Origin: an uncultured Micrococcales bacterium
Lineage (GTDB): Bacteria > Actinomycetota > Actinomycetes > Actinomycetales > Microbacteriaceae
DNA: 6,452 nucleotides
Reading direction: 5' to 3'
Assembly (NCBI GenBank): GCA_937919125.1
Contig: CALFOB010000027.1
Location: forward strand, 1 to 6,452
The position numbers and the translations under genes were made by a program. Position 1 is the first letter of the stretch. Every line of letters starts with the position of its first letter. Positions 5,099 to 6,452 of this stretch are shown in pieces. The notes under the pieces are model-generated. The model was not told the origin of the DNA, made no database searches, and saw nothing but the letters and a program-made list of their open reading frames with translations.

Positions 5099-6452
5099 TG
5101 CCGCGCAGAGAAGATATAAAGAGTGTTCTAGTAATCGGATCAGGTCCGATTGTGATTGGCCAGGCTTGTGAATTTGATTACTCAGGCACCCAGGCCTGTC
5201 GAGTTCTTAGAGCTGAAGGAATTCGAGTCATTTTGGTAAACAGCAATCCAGCCACCATCATGACTGATCCAAACTTTGCTGACGCTACCTACATCGAACC
5301 GATCACGCCACAGGTGATTGAGGCAATTATTGCTAAGGAAAAGCCTGACGCAATCTTGCCTACTCTTGGTGGACAGACAGCCTTGAACGCAGCTATGTCG
5401 CTGCACGAATTGGGAATCCTAGACAAGTACAACGTTGAGCTTATTGGAGCTAAGGTTTCAGCCATTAAAGCTGGTGAAGACAGATTCTCTTTCAAAGAAC
5501 TAGTGCTTGCAGCTGGAGCTGACGTAGCTAGATCGCACATTGCCCACAACATGGAGCAAGTACTAGAAGCTGCAGACAAACTCGGATACCCCGTTGTAGT
5601 TAGACCTTCATTCACAATGGGTGGTTTAGGTTCCGGCTTTGCTTACGACGAGGCAGACCTACGCAGGATTGCAGGAGCAGGTTTGCAAGCCAGCCCAACA
5701 ACTGAGGTTCTACTTGAAGAATCAATCATGGGTTGGAAAGAGTACGAATTAGAGCTCATGAGAGACACAGCGGATAACACAGTTGTTGTTTGTTCAATCG
5801 AGAACGTAGATCCAGTTGGAGTTCACACCGGTGACTCAATCACAGTGGCCCCTGCCCTTACTCTCACTGACCGTGAGTACCAGCACATGCGTGACATTTC
5901 TATTGACATCATTAGAGCTGTTGGGGTTGACACTGGAGGTTGTAACATCCAGTTTGCTGTTGAGCCGAACACCGGTCGCATCATTGTTATTGAGATGAAT
6001 CCAAGAGTTAGTCGTTCATCAGCATTGGCTTCGAAGGCAACTGGATTCCCAATTGCAAAGATCGCGGCAAAGCTTGCTATTGGTTACCGTCTTGATGAGA
6101 TTCCTAACGACATCACAAAGGTGACTCCTGCATCCTTCGAACCTGCTCTTGACTACGTCGTTGTGAAGGTGCCTAGATTCGCCTTTGAGAAATTCCCAGC
6201 AGCTGACGCGACTCTAACCACCACAATGAAATCTGTTGGTGAAGCCATGGCTATCGGTCGAAACTATGCTCAGGCTTTGCAGAAAGCACTCAGAAGCTTA
6301 GAGCGTCGCGGTTCATCATTCCACTGGGGTACCCAGACAAAGAGTAAAGATGAACTTATTGAACTTTCTAAGGTGCCTACCGATGGTCGCATCGTCACCG
6401 TTCAACAAGCCCTTCGACTAGGTGCAACAGCTGGAGAGATTTTCGATGCCAC
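5098..6452 (+). CDS. carB: Carbamoyl-phosphate synthase large subunit, N-terminal part
   Basis: CarB makes carbamoyl phosphate from bicarbonate, ammonia supplied by CarA, and two ATP. The frame is open to the right edge and shows 451 of the roughly 1,070-1,100 residues expected; the truncation is the window boundary. The visible part is the carboxyphosphate domain (about 1-400) and the start of the oligomerisation domain. It opens with VIGSGPIVIGQACEFDYSG (13-31). Residues align with E. coli numbering without gaps at key sites: R129, R169 in RPSFTMGG (169-176), E215, H243, and the metal and ATP ligands Q285, E299 and N301 with R303 in IEMNPRVSRSSA (298-309). The carbamoyl-phosphate and allosteric domains, where UMP and ornithine act, lie beyond the window. 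The ATG shares one base with the carA stop (TAATG), and AAGAAGG at 5084-5090 gives a good ribosome site seven bases upstream, better than those of pyrB, pyrC or carA. Confidence 0.97.
   Translation, partial: MPRREDIKSVLVIGSGPIVIGQACEFDYSGTQACRVLRAEGIRVILVNSNPATIMTDPNFADATYIEPITPQVIEAIIAKEKPDAILPTLGGQTALNAAMSLHELGILDKYNVELIGAKVSAIKAGEDRFSFKELVLAAGADVARSHIAHNMEQVLEAADKLGYPVVVRPSFTMGGLGSGFAYDEADLRRIAGAGLQASPTTEVLLEESIMGWKEYELELMRDTADNTVVVCSIENVDPVGVHTGDSITVAPALTLTDREYQHMRDISIDIIRAVGVDTGGCNIQFAVEPNTGRIIVIEMNPRVSRSSALASKATGFPIAKIAAKLAIGYRLDEIPNDITKVTPASFEPALDYVVVKVPRFAFEKFPAADATLTTTMKSVGEAMAIGRNYAQALQKALRSLERRGSSFHWGTQTKSKDELIELSKVPTDGRIVTVQQALRLGATAGEIFDA

Noticed and set aside
5816..5998. 60-codon plus-strand frame inside carB
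   Set aside because: It lies in another frame of a highly conserved part of carB, has low-complexity leucine/serine/threonine content and no supporting signal.
1..6452. Mobile element, CRISPR array, tRNA or defence system
   Set aside because: No repeat series, transposase-like frame, terminal inverted repeats, tRNA-like fold or foreign-looking gene was seen; nearly every base is explained by conserved core genes and two short gaps.

Overview
The window is a compact, entirely plus-strand block of housekeeping genes from an actinobacterium. It holds the last codons of aroQ (type II 3-dehydroquinate dehydratase), then efp, nusB and the de novo pyrimidine operon pyrR-pyrB-pyrC-carA-carB. carB runs off the right edge. 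The gene order, the PGKGPAF loop of EF-P, the PyrR sequence and the CarA active-site motif GICFGNQ all point to Actinobacteria. By eye, base composition is well below the high GC usual in that phylum, AGA is a common arginine codon, and gaps between genes are almost absent. This fits a small-genome aquatic lineage (Luna-type Microbacteriaceae or Nanopelagicales), but the genus cannot be settled from these genes.

Layout: 1-60 is the end of aroQ, followed by a 46-base gap with a weak candidate promoter for efp. efp (107-670) and nusB (674-1090) form a pair three bases apart; nusB starts at TTG, in the same frame as efp. The 79-base gap 1091-1169 is the main regulatory region. It carries a perfect 7-bp inverted repeat, a candidate sigma70-type promoter whose -10 lies inside that repeat, and a leader hairpin matching the PyrR RNA-binding consensus. 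The base of this hairpin ties up the Shine-Dalgarno sequence of pyrR.

From 1170 to the right edge, five pyrimidine genes follow with every junction overlapping (4, 4, 8 and 1 bases). CarA and CarB make carbamoyl phosphate, PyrB joins it to aspartate, and PyrC closes the ring to dihydroorotate. PyrR is both the first gene and the likely repressor acting on the leader. The probable circuit is autogenous: at high UMP or UTP, PyrR holds the hairpin closed, blocks translation of its own start, and through the overlapping junctions lowers expression of the downstream enzymes.

No mobile element, CRISPR array, tRNA, rRNA or unknown gene was found. I see no undescribed system here. The most informative signals are the translational PyrR leader, the palindrome over the candidate -10, and the apparent absence of genes that often sit in this neighbourhood in other Actinobacteria.
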